A program made the translations under genes and the position numbers. DNA of 49,262 nucleotides from an uncultured Bacteroidota bacterium (lineage in GTDB: Bacteria; Bacteroidota; Bacteroidia; NS11-12g; UBA9320): NCBI GenBank assembly GCA_937124965.1, contig CAKZLB010000042.1:1-49262 (forward strand), written 5' to 3'. This document shows, piece by piece, positions 10,601-19,673 of the stretch. The notes below the pieces were generated by a model, which had not been told where the DNA came from, did no database searches, and was given only the letters and a program-made list of their open reading frames with translations. Each line of letters starts with the position of its first letter. The stretch's first letter is position 1.

Positions 10601-13124
10601 TTTAGTGTGTATTGAGAATGGGTCTTCGATTTTAAAGAAGTTTTGGATAGATGGATCAAAAGGAGAAACAAAATTTAGTTTTACAACCACCAATAAAATG
10701 ACACCCAATGTCTATGTACACGTAAGTTATTTACAGACCTATAAGGACAAAGAAAATGACTTGCCTGCAAGGCTTTATGGTATTTTGCCAATTTTAGTCG
10801 AAGATAAATCAACACATATTTATCCAGAACTTTTGGTTAAAGACGAAATCAGGCCAGATAGACGCGAACTGGTTAAGGTTCAAGAAAGTTCTGGTCGACC
10901 AATGACATACACCTTAGCTGTTGTTGATGAAGGTTTATTAGATCTAACGCACTTTAAAACCCCAACATTATGGTATCATTTTTACCAAAAACAAGGATTA
11001 GGGGTAAGAACATGGGACTTGTATGATGAAGTTATGGGTGGATATGCAGGTAAGTACGGCAACGTGCTCAGTGTTGGAGGAGATGAGGCTGGTAATAGAG
11101 ATGAGTCTGTGCACAAGGCAAACCGATTCAAGCCAGCAGTAAAGTTTTATGGACCTTTTACCTTGAAGCCAGGTCAAGTTGGAAAACACTTTGTTGAGAT
11201 GGGAGCATACGTTGGTGCGGTTCGTATGATGGTAATTGCACGCCAAGGAAACGCATATGGAGAGGTCAGCAAATCAGTTAAAGTAAAGAAACCACTTATG
11301 ATTCTGCCAACTATGCCTCGAGTAATTAGCCCAGGAGAGTTGGTTGATATTCCTGTAACCGTTTTTTCATTAGTAGACACGAAAACAGATGTAAATGTTT
11401 CTATTAAAACAACACCAAATGTTGAAATCATAGGAGATAAAACTAAGTCCATTCAATTCGCAAAGCAAGGCGATCAAACGGTTTACTTCAAAGCTAAAGT
11501 CGCTGAGGAAATCAGTGTTGCAAAAATCACGACTTCAGCAAAAAGTGGGAAAGAAATTGCTTCGAAGGATATTGAAATTGCTATTCGAACCCCAAATCCT
11601 AAAATTTCAACAGTTAAAGATTTGATGGTGCAAAAAGGTGGTTCTATTGCTTCAGAGGTGTTGCTCGACGGTTTAGATGGTACAAATGAATGCGCTATAG
11701 AAGTTTCAGCATTGCCTCCACTTAACCTACACTCTAGGCTCGATGAGTTGCTTCAATATCCTCACGGTTGTGTTGAACAAACAACAAGCTCAGTGTTTGC
11801 ACAGTTATTTGTAGAAGATATACTTACGCTCAATGAAGATCAGCAGTTCTCTGCGAGCCAAAATATCCAGGCTGCAATCCAGCGTTTACGGTTGTTTCAA
11901 ACTAGTTCAGGAGGATTAGGGTACTGGCCAGGGTCTACAAGTCCCAATGAATGGGGAACAAATTACGCTGGACACTTTTTACTACTTGCTCAAAACAAAG
12001 GGTATAAGGTTGACAAGCAGTTTCTAAAGAAATGGACGAAGTATCAAGAGAAAGAAGCAAAGAATCACTCAAGCAACTCGTGGCATTCTGACTTAACTCA
12101 AGCCTACCGATTGTATACTCTCGTATTAGCTGGTAAACCTGATTTGGCATCTATGAATAGAATGCGAGAACGACAGAACGTTTCCAATATGGCAAAATGG
12201 CGATTAGCGGCAGCTTACGCAAAAGCAGGCATGCCTGAAGTGTCAAATAGCATTATTGACAAGTTGGAATTTGAAATGCACCCATACGCTCATGGTCATG
12301 GATATACTTATGGATCACAGCTTAGGGACAAGGCGATGATTTTAGAGACCCTAACACTATTGGGAGAAGAGTCAAAATCGTTAGACTTAATGAAACAAGT
12401 AGCAGGGCGACTTGCTTCAAATAATTGGTTAAGCACTCAAGAAACCGCATATAGCTTAATTGCTATCTCAGATATTTATAAGAAGAATAAAGGGGTAAAT
12501 GGGTTAAAATTCGAGCTAACACAAAGTGGCACCGTTAATAAAATAAACACCGGTAAAGCACTGTATCAGAAGGTCTTAATTCAAAATGCAAACCACAAGA
12601 AATTATCGGTAAAAATTAAAAATACGAATGACGGAGTGCTGTTTGTTCGAATCATAAAAACTGGTGTTCCAGCACAAACCGATACAATTAAAAAGAGTAG
12701 CAATCTTAAGTTGTTTGTTCGGTATGTTGATTACAATGGAGTTAAAATAGATCCGACCAAACTGGAGCAAGGGAAAGAGTTTAAAGCACGAATTTCCGTG
12801 CAAAGTGGATCGCGAAAAGGGTCCTTGCAAGATTTAGCTTTGTCATTTATGGTGCCTGTAGGTTGGGAAATTGAAAATTCTAGATTGTTAGGAAATGAAA
12901 CTGGGTCGTTTGTTTATAGAGACTATCGAGATGACAGGGTGTATACGTATTTTAATATGGGTGCAAGTCAAACGAGAACTTATGAATTTAAGCTAACAGC
13001 TACGTATTCGGGTAAATTCTTTCAACCCACCATATCAGCAAGTAGTATGTATGACAACACCATACTTGCTACGGAACCTGGAGGTTGGGTTGAAGTAACA
13101 GAACCAGTGACCAAAAACCAATAG
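7650..13124 (+). CDS. Bacterial alpha-2-macroglobulin family lipoprotein
   Basis: An 1824-residue alpha-2-macroglobulin, predicted to trap or tag proteases in the periplasm as part of envelope defence. The N-terminus MRKILQLFILAGLVLISC is a lipoprotein signal (lipid-bound Cys18). A large array of macroglobulin-like beta domains fills the first ~1300 residues, including the segment MIYTERSVWRPGDSIY typical of bacterial A2M. The thioester motif is intact: YPHGCVEQTT with Cys1374 and Gln1377, followed by an alpha-alpha toroid complement-like domain (GGLGYWPGS..). The C-terminal receptor-binding-like domain (about 1690-1824) closes the protein. In many bacteria this gene sits next to penicillin-binding protein 1C; no such gene is next to it here. 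The bait region cannot be placed by eye. Confidence 0.93.
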   Translation: MRKILQLFILAGLVLISCNNSSKFPVYNPEFVKHISAYTTGVVYRNSSIQIILAESVTDKKREKTDPNDLLDFSPSIKGNATWVDNRTIKFEPESELSRGTVFQGVFYLGKVQQVKRELKKFPFRFETRQQVLQLNLKGLVTYPDNNPKYRLLVGSVSTNDLEDQELIAETMEVTIGEKTLPIKWIGNTRQNFQFKIDSIERNESDKKLFIKIDGKPVESESKETRIVNVPGMGIFGLENIEVTHEPDQKVELYFSENLNSLQSLAGLILLDSNKIENYELSGNKVTIYPEKRISGDHEIFCSADIKNYAGYRLKKSQSRTVFFEKAKPKLKMIGKGSIVPNAKGVVFPFEAMGLKAVDLWIYRVYEKNIPQFLQVNDLDGNSQLSRVGKLIHSGKVDLAENKKPLESEWTRYTLNLSKYINQEPGAIYRVLIGFRSSYTFFDCPESNADYSLDEDGMYYNYYNGDNDNLVGSTPCDSRFYYSGSLCRNILSSDVGLIVKRGKDDKTHVFASSLISARPLANIKLEFFTYQNQRISATYTDQQGMATVKLTDEAYVVVASSGNQKGYLKLGNGRNNSTSKFDVGGVNGASSIDGMIYTERSVWRPGDSIYTCFTLQDRENKLPSNVPVTFELINPQGQIVSSRVRSKAVGDVYDFRTATEVQWATGNYTARVNVGGSTFYKTLAVETVKPNRLKILLNVKDSSLSPNHKNFVILEGKWLHGAPSPNLRYNVKGKIRPVKTVFKGYKSFNFQDQTKKTETRELVLSEGVLDENGRITFSPEFALNDEVEGSLKVDLIAKIFEKGGNFSQDYGTFPIQAYGSYVGVQPPIGNEQDNSLETDLKHTFKLVNLTSEGVPLSGKKLEVKVYKIDWNWWWDNHQNLATYMQSSSLFPVLDTIVTTDKNGFGATNFQLPYPNWGRFIMVVKDPISKHRSTQTFYVDWPYWKRGNRNKTEQAKTIVLSSNKKKYGVNEKVQVTIPSSDYGRALVCIENGSSILKKFWIDGSKGETKFSFTTTNKMTPNVYVHVSYLQTYKDKENDLPARLYGILPILVEDKSTHIYPELLVKDEIRPDRRELVKVQESSGRPMTYTLAVVDEGLLDLTHFKTPTLWYHFYQKQGLGVRTWDLYDEVMGGYAGKYGNVLSVGGDEAGNRDESVHKANRFKPAVKFYGPFTLKPGQVGKHFVEMGAYVGAVRMMVIARQGNAYGEVSKSVKVKKPLMILPTMPRVISPGELVDIPVTVFSLVDTKTDVNVSIKTTPNVEIIGDKTKSIQFAKQGDQTVYFKAKVAEEISVAKITTSAKSGKEIASKDIEIAIRTPNPKISTVKDLMVQKGGSIASEVLLDGLDGTNECAIEVSALPPLNLHSRLDELLQYPHGCVEQTTSSVFAQLFVEDILTLNEDQQFSASQNIQAAIQRLRLFQTSSGGLGYWPGSTSPNEWGTNYAGHFLLLAQNKGYKVDKQFLKKWTKYQEKEAKNHSSNSWHSDLTQAYRLYTLVLAGKPDLASMNRMRERQNVSNMAKWRLAAAYAKAGMPEVSNSIIDKLEFEMHPYAHGHGYTYGSQLRDKAMILETLTLLGEESKSLDLMKQVAGRLASNNWLSTQETAYSLIAISDIYKKNKGVNGLKFELTQSGTVNKINTGKALYQKVLIQNANHKKLSVKIKNTNDGVLFVRIIKTGVPAQTDTIKKSSNLKLFVRYVDYNGVKIDPTKLEQGKEFKARISVQSGSRKGSLQDLALSFMVPVGWEIENSRLLGNETGSFVYRDYRDDRVYTYFNMGASQTRTYEFKLTATYSGKFFQPTISASSMYDNTILATEPGGWVEVTEPVTKNQ

Positions 13125-13183
13125 TTATGTGCTGAATCTTTGATGGTATAAATTTAGTATCTTGGGACTTAAATTTATCACAA

Positions 13184-14644
13184 ATGAAACAGTTTGGGTT
13201 ATTCTTCTTCTTTCTTACTCTTGGAACGATTGCAGTTTTTTCACAAAACTACATTGATACTCAATATCAGATTTCTTCGGACCTAGATGTAACGTATGGT
13301 AATGCCATAGATTTCGCGGGAAACCTTCGGACGCTTGCTTACGATGTTTCGTACCCTGTGAACGATACACCTCCAGTTTGTGGTCGTCCACTAATTGTGC
13401 TAATTCATGGAGGTGCTTTCATGCTTGGGGATAAAAGTGAGTCAACGATGGAAACACTTCGTACGCAATTTGCACAACGAGGGTATGTAGCCATGTCGGT
13501 AAATTATAGGTTAGGGATGTATCAAACCGATAAAAGTTTGAATTGCAACATTTCAGCATTAGGGGCAAACTGGAATTGTTTGAATATGGCGGATTCTGCG
13601 GAGTGGCATCGAGCGAATCATCGAGCAGTTCAGGATGTTCATGGAGCCATTAGGTATATAACATCGAATAGAACGAGTTATAAGATAAATGCCAACAACG
13701 TGTTTGTGGCAGGAGAAAGTGCTGGTGGATTAATAGCGTTGGGGGTCGGTTTTATTGATGATCGGTCTGAAATGACAGGTAGTTCCATAACTACATTATC
13801 TAGTGTTCCGGCTCCAAATAAAATGTACGAAAATCCCTGTATCGTATCAATGGGTTTGGATACTTCTATTAGTCACATGGATTTTAGTCGAGATTCTCTT
13901 GGTGGGTATCTAGGCTCAATTAATCCTCCAATTATTAAGAACTACACTATTCGAGGCGTTGGCAGTTTTTATGGAGCCGCGTTCAACAATATCTTTAGAA
14001 GTAAAAAGACCGTAGATCCAGTTTTGTATATGTTTCATCAACCAAACGACTTGATTGTGCCAGTCAACACAAACAAGGTTTTTCATGGATTTAATAGTTG
14101 TGTAATGAACCCTCCTTTTAATTGTCAGAACCTTGTTAATAGGCCGACAGCATATGGTTCTGATGCAATCGTTTCTTTCGTTGACAGTGCGAATAAGGCT
14201 GGAAGAAATATTAAGTATCAATATGATCGAACAACCAATAATGCCAACTGCGCAACACAAATTCTAAATCCATCTACAGGTGGTCATCAATTCGACAACC
14301 TCTCATTGCGTTCAAAAAATATGGCAACGTTGTTTGCCGCTGCTATTGATACATGTTCCAATAGCAGCGTATTACCCCATACCTTAATGCCGCATGTTGT
14401 CCTGAGATCAAACCCCATTTCAAAGGATGCAGAATTAAAAATTATGTACACGGTGTATTCTACTCACGCCACTCTTCGATTGCTCACCTTAACCGGCTTA
14501 GAGATTTACAAATCAGATGTCAGACGGTCTGACCATGAAAAAACCATAGACCTAAGAAAATTAAATATGATTTCTGGGGTGTATCTACTTGAGATTCGGG
14601 ACGGTTCGAGCACTGTTTCAAACAAACTACTCATTACAGAATAA
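13184..14644 (+). CDS. Secreted alpha/beta-hydrolase (carboxylesterase-like) with T9SS sorting domain
   Basis: A 486-residue secreted esterase-type alpha/beta hydrolase. A signal peptide covers residues 1-20 (ending AVFSQ). The oxyanion-hole motif HGGAF is at residues 75-79 and the nucleophile elbow GESAGG has its serine at about residue 179. A catalytic histidine is likely in TGGHQFDN (about residue 366), and the Asp in the region of MFHQPNDLIVP. The last ~90 residues form a T9SS type A sorting domain ending GVYLLEIRDGSSTVSNKLLITE. Family knowledge suggests ester hydrolysis; the substrate is unknown. The gene stands alone, 59 bp after the macroglobulin gene. Confidence 0.88.
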   Translation: MKQFGLFFFFLTLGTIAVFSQNYIDTQYQISSDLDVTYGNAIDFAGNLRTLAYDVSYPVNDTPPVCGRPLIVLIHGGAFMLGDKSESTMETLRTQFAQRGYVAMSVNYRLGMYQTDKSLNCNISALGANWNCLNMADSAEWHRANHRAVQDVHGAIRYITSNRTSYKINANNVFVAGESAGGLIALGVGFIDDRSEMTGSSITTLSSVPAPNKMYENPCIVSMGLDTSISHMDFSRDSLGGYLGSINPPIIKNYTIRGVGSFYGAAFNNIFRSKKTVDPVLYMFHQPNDLIVPVNTNKVFHGFNSCVMNPPFNCQNLVNRPTAYGSDAIVSFVDSANKAGRNIKYQYDRTTNNANCATQILNPSTGGHQFDNLSLRSKNMATLFAAAIDTCSNSSVLPHTLMPHVVLRSNPISKDAELKIMYTVYSTHATLRLLTLTGLEIYKSDVRRSDHEKTIDLRKLNMISGVYLLEIRDGSSTVSNKLLITE

Positions 14645-14713
14645 CCTTGGCTAATGTGGTTTAGGGTATGGGTGGAGTAGGTTTATTGTTCTTACTTTGC
14701 GAATCCTAAGCGT

Positions 14714-15841
14714 ATGGCTGGAATTTATATTCATATCCCTTTTTGCAGGAAAGCATGTCACTACTGTGATTTCCATTTTTCAACTTCGTTAGCAAGGAGA
14801 GGCGACATGATTGCTTCTTTAATTGCGGAAATACGTTCTCGTAAAGTGGAACTTCAGAATCAACTCGTGGAAACCATATATTTTGGGGGAGGAACACCGA
14901 GCGTTTTAGACCACAAAGAGCTAGAATGGTTACTAACTACAATCTATGATAATTTTCAAGTTAGTGAAACTGCGGAGGTCACTCTAGAGGCGAATCCAGA
15001 CGATTGTACACAAGCGTTATTACTCACTTGGAAGTCATTAGGGGTTAATCGATTAAGTATCGGGGTCCAATCGTTTTACCAAAAAGATTTGGAGTGGATG
15101 AATCGGTCTCATAACAACAAACAAGCTAAAGCAGCGTTGGAGTTTGCTGAAAAGGCAGGATTTAAATCAATTAACCTAGACTTGATATATGGAATACCAA
15201 CCATGACCCATGAAGACTGGTTACGCAATGTAGAGACGGCATTTAGTTTACCCATTAATCACATCTCCGCATACAGCTTAACGGTTGAAGAAGGTACGGC
15301 ATTACATCACTTCATAAAGAAGCAAACATATCCTCCAATTAAAGATTCGGATGCTGAAGAGGATTACGTGATTTTACAGAAAGCGATAAAAGAACGTGGC
15401 TGGCAACAATATGAAATTTCTAATTATTGCAAATCAGATAATTATGCGAAGCACAACACAAATTATTGGAAGAAGGAACCATATATAGGTATTGGCCCAT
15501 CAGCGCACTCCTATGGCAATGGATTGCGTCGTTGGAATATTGCAAACAACGCAAAGTATATGAAGGCAATCAAATCAGGGGAACAATACTTTGAGACTGA
15601 AGAATTAACAATCTTAGACCAAGTTAACGAATCAATTATGTTGGGTCTACGCACAAAATGGGGAATTAACGTACAAGAAATTGAAGAAATTAGTGGTTTA
15701 CGTTTTATGGATGTTAATGCAATACAGCTTGAAGAGTTAAAGAACAGAGGCTTGATTTATCAGAATAATGACACAATTGCATTAACAGAAGCTGGAAAGT
15801 TAATGGCTGATGGAATTTCTGCAAGTTTATTTATGGTTTAA
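14714..15841 (+). CDS. hemW: Radical SAM heme chaperone HemW
   Basis: A 375-residue radical SAM protein of the HemW (formerly HemN-like) family, which binds heme and delivers it to membrane proteins such as respiratory enzymes. The cluster motif is in IPFCRKACHYCDFHF with Cys11, Cys15 and Cys18, one residue spacing as in HemW (CxxxCxxC). The GGGTPS motif follows (about residues 58-63), then the SAM-binding LSIGVQSF and the HemN C-terminal region (LGLRTKWGINV). HemW, unlike coproporphyrinogen oxidase HemN, lacks the long N-terminal extension and the extra cysteine; this protein starts right at the cluster motif. A TTACTTTG element at 14692-14699 could be its -7 box, giving a leader of only a few nucleotides. 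Confidence 0.93.
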   Translation: MAGIYIHIPFCRKACHYCDFHFSTSLARRGDMIASLIAEIRSRKVELQNQLVETIYFGGGTPSVLDHKELEWLLTTIYDNFQVSETAEVTLEANPDDCTQALLLTWKSLGVNRLSIGVQSFYQKDLEWMNRSHNNKQAKAALEFAEKAGFKSINLDLIYGIPTMTHEDWLRNVETAFSLPINHISAYSLTVEEGTALHHFIKKQTYPPIKDSDAEEDYVILQKAIKERGWQQYEISNYCKSDNYAKHNTNYWKKEPYIGIGPSAHSYGNGLRRWNIANNAKYMKAIKSGEQYFETEELTILDQVNESIMLGLRTKWGINVQEIEEISGLRFMDVNAIQLEELKNRGLIYQNNDTIALTEAGKLMADGISASLFMV

Positions 15842-15875
15842 CACGAGAATTCATCGTTATGTCGGGAACATCTGC

Positions 15876-15883
15876 TACCTTTG
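15876..15883 (+). promoter_or_regulatory. Candidate promoter -7 element for the cold-shock gene
   Basis: TACCTTTG matches the Bacteroidota -7 consensus TAnnTTTG; the -33 region 19 nt upstream is TCG instead of TTG. A start site near 15890 would give an untranslated leader of about 90 nt before ATG 15981, long for this genome and like the long leaders of cold-shock genes. Confidence 0.45.
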
Positions 15884-15980
15884 CAAAAAATTCTATAAGT
15901 CTTCAGCATAGCACTAAATCCAATATATAAGATTTTTAAGATGTTTGAGTTTATAGTAATTCAAACACTTAACAAAATAT

Positions 15981-16430
15981 ATGGGTAGATCTCAAGAAAC
16001 ATTCGGTAAAAAAGAAGTTAGAAACAAAAAAGCCAAAAAGCAGCGCGAGAAAGAAGCTAAGCGGATGGCCAAGCGTGACCAAGAAAAGAAAAGCTTAGAC
16101 GACATGATCATGTACGTTGATGCTAATGGAAATTTCACGGAAACACCACCAGATCCAGCGTTAAAAGAAGAGATTGAAGTAGAAAGCATTTCAATTAGCG
16201 TTTCGAAACAGGAAGATATTGTTCAAGAAATTGAACGAACAGGAACTGTTACATTTTTCAACGACGACAAAGGTTTTGGTTTTATAAAGGATTCAGTTAC
16301 ACAAGAAAGTGTATTTGTTCACATCAATAATACTTTAGAGCCGATTAAGGAAAACAACTTGGTTAAATTCGAAGTTGAGCAAGGTACGCAAGGACCTGTC
16401 GCAGTTAAAGTAGAAGTTAAAAGAGATTAA
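15981..16430 (+). CDS. Cold-shock domain protein with basic N-terminal extension
   Basis: A 149-residue single-stranded nucleic-acid-binding protein. Residues 1-50 are highly basic ([23 protein letters not shown]). Residues about 84-149 are a cold-shock domain with both RNA-binding motifs: KGFGFIK (RNP1) and VFVHI (RNP2). A typical Csp is about 70 residues, so this is the extended form seen in Bacteroidota. Its role is probably RNA chaperoning. Its stop codon overlaps by 4 bp the stop of the convergent DEAD-box helicase, another RNA-remodelling protein. The basic N-terminus probably adds RNA affinity (inference). Confidence 0.9.
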   Translation: MGRSQETFGKKEVRNKKAKKQREKEAKRMAKRDQEKKSLDDMIMYVDANGNFTETPPDPALKEEIEVESISISVSKQEDIVQEIERTGTVTFFNDDKGFGFIKDSVTQESVFVHINNTLEPIKENNLVKFEVEQGTQGPVAVKVEVKRD

Positions 16431-17680
16431 TATCTCCTCCTTTTAGGTTTATTTCCGCTGGATTTTCTCTGGTTAGACCTTCCTTGGTTTGATCTTGGAT
16501 TTCTATTTGCAGATGGTTTTTGAGCTTTCGGTTTTTCAACTATTTCATCTGTCGGCTCAAACCCTTCTAAGGTTTTAGTTTTTGGGTTAAAACCTATTAG
16601 TTTGGCAATATTCTTAATTAAGTCCAATTCTTCAATACTCACTAAAGAAACGGCCTCACCGTTTGCTCCTGCTCTGCCCGTTCTTCCAATTCGATGGACA
16701 TAATCTTCAGGGACATTCGGCAATTCATAGTTTACAACATGTGGCAAAAGAGGAATATCTAATCCTCGTGCAGCTATATCAGTAGCAACTAATACACGTA
16801 CAGTTCCTTTTTTGAAATCTGCTAATGCTTTAGTACGAGCATTTTGGCTTTTGTTTCCGTGAATAGCCGCAGCATTGATGCCATTTTTGGACATTTTTTC
16901 GGCAAGTTTATTTGCACCATACTTAGTTCTAGTAAAAACCAAAACCTGTCTCCAGTTACCCTTTTTAATTAATTCAATAATTAATGCTGGCTTCTTTTTC
17001 TTGTCAACTCTGTATACCGTTTGATTGATTTTGTCGACGGTTGTGTTTTCAGGTGTTGCTTCTACAATTGCTGGATTAGTTAAGAAGGTATTTGCTAATT
17101 GTTTAATTTCCTTGGAGAAAGTAGCTGAAAAAAGTAGGTTTTGACGTTTTGTAGGTAGAAGTCTTAGAATTCGCTTTATATCACGCAAGAACCCCATGTC
17201 TAGCATTCTGTCTGCTTCATCTAGAACGAGATGCTCAACTTGACTTAGGGATAATTTATGCTGTGATTCTAGATCCAAAAGTCTTCCTGGCGTTGCAACC
17301 AATATATCAACACCTTTTTGTAGTGCATTTATTTGAGGATTTGCACTTACTCCACCAAAAATAACCGTGGAACGAATGTCCAGAAACTGGCTGTATTGCT
17401 CAAGATTCATAAGAATTTGCGCAGCTAATTCTCGTGTAGGTGTAAGAATTAGCACTTTAATTGGGCGTTTCCGTTGAACAGGAGATTCGGACAAAATCTG
17501 TAAAAGCGGTAAAGTAAAACCTGCAGTTTTGCCAGTACCTGTTTGTGCCGATGCAAGTAAATCGCCTCCTTTAAAGATTGCAGGAATTGCTTTTTCTTGA
17601 ATTGTTGTGGGCGTTTTATATCCTTGACGGCTTAAAGCCTTCAATAACGGCTCGGATAAGCCTAGTGAGTTAAATGACAT
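16427..17680 (-). CDS. DEAD-box RNA helicase, RhlE-like
   Basis: A 417-residue ATP-dependent RNA helicase. All core motifs are visible in order: Q motif ([10 protein letters not shown], about residues 24-33), Walker A AQTGTGKT (45-52), PTRELA, DEAD ([13 protein letters not shown]), SAT (LFSATFS), and in the second RecA domain [10 protein letters not shown] and [10 protein letters not shown]. The C-terminal ~45 residues are a low-complexity basic tail rich in Lys, Arg, Asn, Gln and Ser ending KPKRRRY, as in RhlE proteins, which act in ribosome assembly and RNA decay. The gene is convergent with the cold-shock gene and overlaps its last four bases. Confidence 0.92.
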   Translation of the reverse strand: MSFNSLGLSEPLLKALSRQGYKTPTTIQEKAIPAIFKGGDLLASAQTGTGKTAGFTLPLLQILSESPVQRKRPIKVLILTPTRELAAQILMNLEQYSQFLDIRSTVIFGGVSANPQINALQKGVDILVATPGRLLDLESQHKLSLSQVEHLVLDEADRMLDMGFLRDIKRILRLLPTKRQNLLFSATFSKEIKQLANTFLTNPAIVEATPENTTVDKINQTVYRVDKKKKPALIIELIKKGNWRQVLVFTRTKYGANKLAEKMSKNGINAAAIHGNKSQNARTKALADFKKGTVRVLVATDIAARGLDIPLLPHVVNYELPNVPEDYVHRIGRTGRAGANGEAVSLVSIEELDLIKNIAKLIGFNPKTKTLEGFEPTDEIVEKPKAQKPSANRNPRSNQGRSNQRKSSGNKPKRRRY

Positions 17681-17791
17681 TTAATAATATTGAATTAACA
17701 AATGACATAGAAAAAAATGCCATTTCTGAAAACTTTGACGAAGATATAGAGTTTATACTAGTGAGCAAGCATTATTAAATTCAATCTTCCT

Positions 17792-18706
17792 ATGAAAACT
17801 ATATTAGTTACTGGCGCTTCCGGCTTAGTTGGTTCGCATTTGTGTATGAAACTTTTGGACAAAGGATACAATGTTAAGCGCTTGGGTAGGCAGGTTGTCA
17901 ACGGTGCCCCAAATCGATTCTCATGGGATGTGAAGAACATGAAAATTGATGATGAAGCACTCAGTGGTGTTCATGCAATCATTCACCTTGCTGGTGCAAA
18001 TATTAGCGAAGGTAGGTGGACAGATAACAGAAAAAAAGAGATTGTTGATAGTCGAGTGAACTCAACTAATTTGTTGCTTGAAGCAGTAAAGCGTACAAAG
18101 CCACCGTTAGAAACGTACATCACGGCTTCAGCTATTGGTTACTATGGAGCAGTAACAACTGACCATATTTTTAAAGAGGATGATAATCCTGCAACAGATT
18201 TTATTGGAGAAGTATGTTCACGTTGGGAGGACGCTGCAAATCAATTTAACGATATTAAGGTCAGAACGGTTGCGCTCCGAACTGGAGTAGTTTTAACAGC
18301 TAAAAATGGGCCCTTACAAAAAATGAAGCTGCCCGTTGCGCTGGGTATTGGTTCTGGACTGGGGAAAGGGAGTCAATACTTTCCTTGGATTCACATAAAC
18401 GACCTCTGTGATATGTACATTTATGCCTTAGAGCATTCTAACATATCAGGGCCGTACAACGCGGTAAGTCCAGAGCATATAACAAATTTGGAGTTTACAA
18501 AGAATATTGGTAATGCATTAAGGAGAAAAGTGTTTTTACCAAATGTACCTAGTTTTATCCTGAAGTTAATTTTTGGACAAATGGCAGTTATTTTTTTAGA
18601 AGGGAGTCGAGTGTCTTCACAGAAAATAGAACACGAAGGGTATTTATTTACCTATAAATCATCTCAAAAAGCACTTAACGACCTAGTTGGAAACAAGTCT
18701 AGTTAA
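17792..18706 (+). CDS. TIGR01777-type SDR epimerase/oxidoreductase (YfcH-like)
   Basis: A 304-residue extended short-chain dehydrogenase-like protein. The nucleotide-binding motif [11 protein letters not shown] is at residues 7-17, HLAGANI near 67-73, and a YYGA segment marks the active-site Tyr region. The C-terminal part ([28 protein letters not shown]) matches the DUF1731 tail that defines the TIGR01777/YfcH group. The true substrate of this family is not known. It diverges from the helicase gene and converges with the UDP-xylose synthase gene, overlapping it by 8 bp. Confidence 0.88.
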   Translation: MKTILVTGASGLVGSHLCMKLLDKGYNVKRLGRQVVNGAPNRFSWDVKNMKIDDEALSGVHAIIHLAGANISEGRWTDNRKKEIVDSRVNSTNLLLEAVKRTKPPLETYITASAIGYYGAVTTDHIFKEDDNPATDFIGEVCSRWEDAANQFNDIKVRTVALRTGVVLTAKNGPLQKMKLPVALGIGSGLGKGSQYFPWIHINDLCDMYIYALEHSNISGPYNAVSPEHITNLEFTKNIGNALRRKVFLPNVPSFILKLIFGQMAVIFLEGSRVSSQKIEHEGYLFTYKSSQKALNDLVGNKSS

Positions 18707-19673
18707 ACTCTCTTGGGTGAGCATACTTGTACAAGTCATCTTTAGGCAGATTCTTGAAGTATTCGTAGGTAATCTTAAGACCCTCTTGGCGGGAGTACTT
18801 AGGCTCCCAATTTAAGAGCTCTTTTGCTTTTGTGATATCAGGTTTACGTTGCTTAGGATCGTCTTTTGGAAGATCTTTTAAGACTATTTTTTGGTCAGTA
18901 CCAGTTAAAGCGATAATCTCTTTAGCAAAATCTAATATGCTAATTTCGTCTGGGTTACCAATATTTACGGGATGAGCATAATCACTCATAAGTAATCTAT
19001 AAATACCTTCCACTAAATCATCTACATAACAGAAACTTCTTGTTTGGCTACCATCACCAAAAACTGTGATATCTTCACCACGCAATGCTTGACCAATAAA
19101 AGCGGGCAACGCTCTTCCGTCATTCAGTCGCATTCTTGGGCCATACGTGTTGAATATTCTAACGATTCGAGTTTCCACTCCATGGAATGTATGATAAGCC
19201 ATGGTCATGGCCTCTTGGAATCGTTTAGCTTCATCATAAACACCACGCGGACCTACAGGGTTTACATTACCCCAGTAGTTTTCATCTTGAGGGTGAACCA
19301 TTGGGTCTCCGTACACCTCCGACGTACTAGCGATGAGCATTCTTGCTCCTTTTGCTAATGCTAATCCTAAGCAGTTATGAGTTCCTAGCGAACCAACTTT
19401 TAGGGTTGGAATTGGAATTTTAAGGTAATCAATTGGACTTGCAGGAGAGGCGAAATGTAAAATGTAATCTAATTCTCCAGGAATATGAATAAACTTAGAG
19501 ACGTCATTATGATAAAACTCAAATTGCTTTAAAGGCATCAAGTGTTCTATATTCTTTAGGTCACCAGTTATAAGATTGTCCATGGCTATAACATGGTAAC
19601 CTTCTTTTATAAAGCGATCGCAAAGATGTGAACCTAAAAAACCTGCACCTCCAGTGATTAATACCTTTTTCAT
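18699..19673 (-). CDS. UDP-glucuronate decarboxylase (UDP-xylose synthase)
   Basis: A 324-residue SDR enzyme predicted to decarboxylate UDP-glucuronate to UDP-xylose with NAD as an internal cofactor. The glycine motif [10 protein letters not shown] is at residues 8-17, the catalytic triad lies in STSEVYG (Ser/Thr 116-118) and Y146xxxK150 (YDEAK), and [13 protein letters not shown] is the signature that separates UXS from other epimerases. It is the last gene of a leftward operon; its ATG overlaps the stop of the upstream UDP-glucose dehydrogenase by 4 bp, and that enzyme makes its substrate. The product probably feeds capsule or lipopolysaccharide glycan synthesis. Confidence 0.92.
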   Translation of the reverse strand: MKKVLITGGAGFLGSHLCDRFIKEGYHVIAMDNLITGDLKNIEHLMPLKQFEFYHNDVSKFIHIPGELDYILHFASPASPIDYLKIPIPTLKVGSLGTHNCLGLALAKGARMLIASTSEVYGDPMVHPQDENYWGNVNPVGPRGVYDEAKRFQEAMTMAYHTFHGVETRIVRIFNTYGPRMRLNDGRALPAFIGQALRGEDITVFGDGSQTRSFCYVDDLVEGIYRLLMSDYAHPVNIGNPDEISILDFAKEIIALTGTDQKIVLKDLPKDDPKQRKPDITKAKELLNWEPKYSRQEGLKITYEYFKNLPKDDLYKYAHPREFN

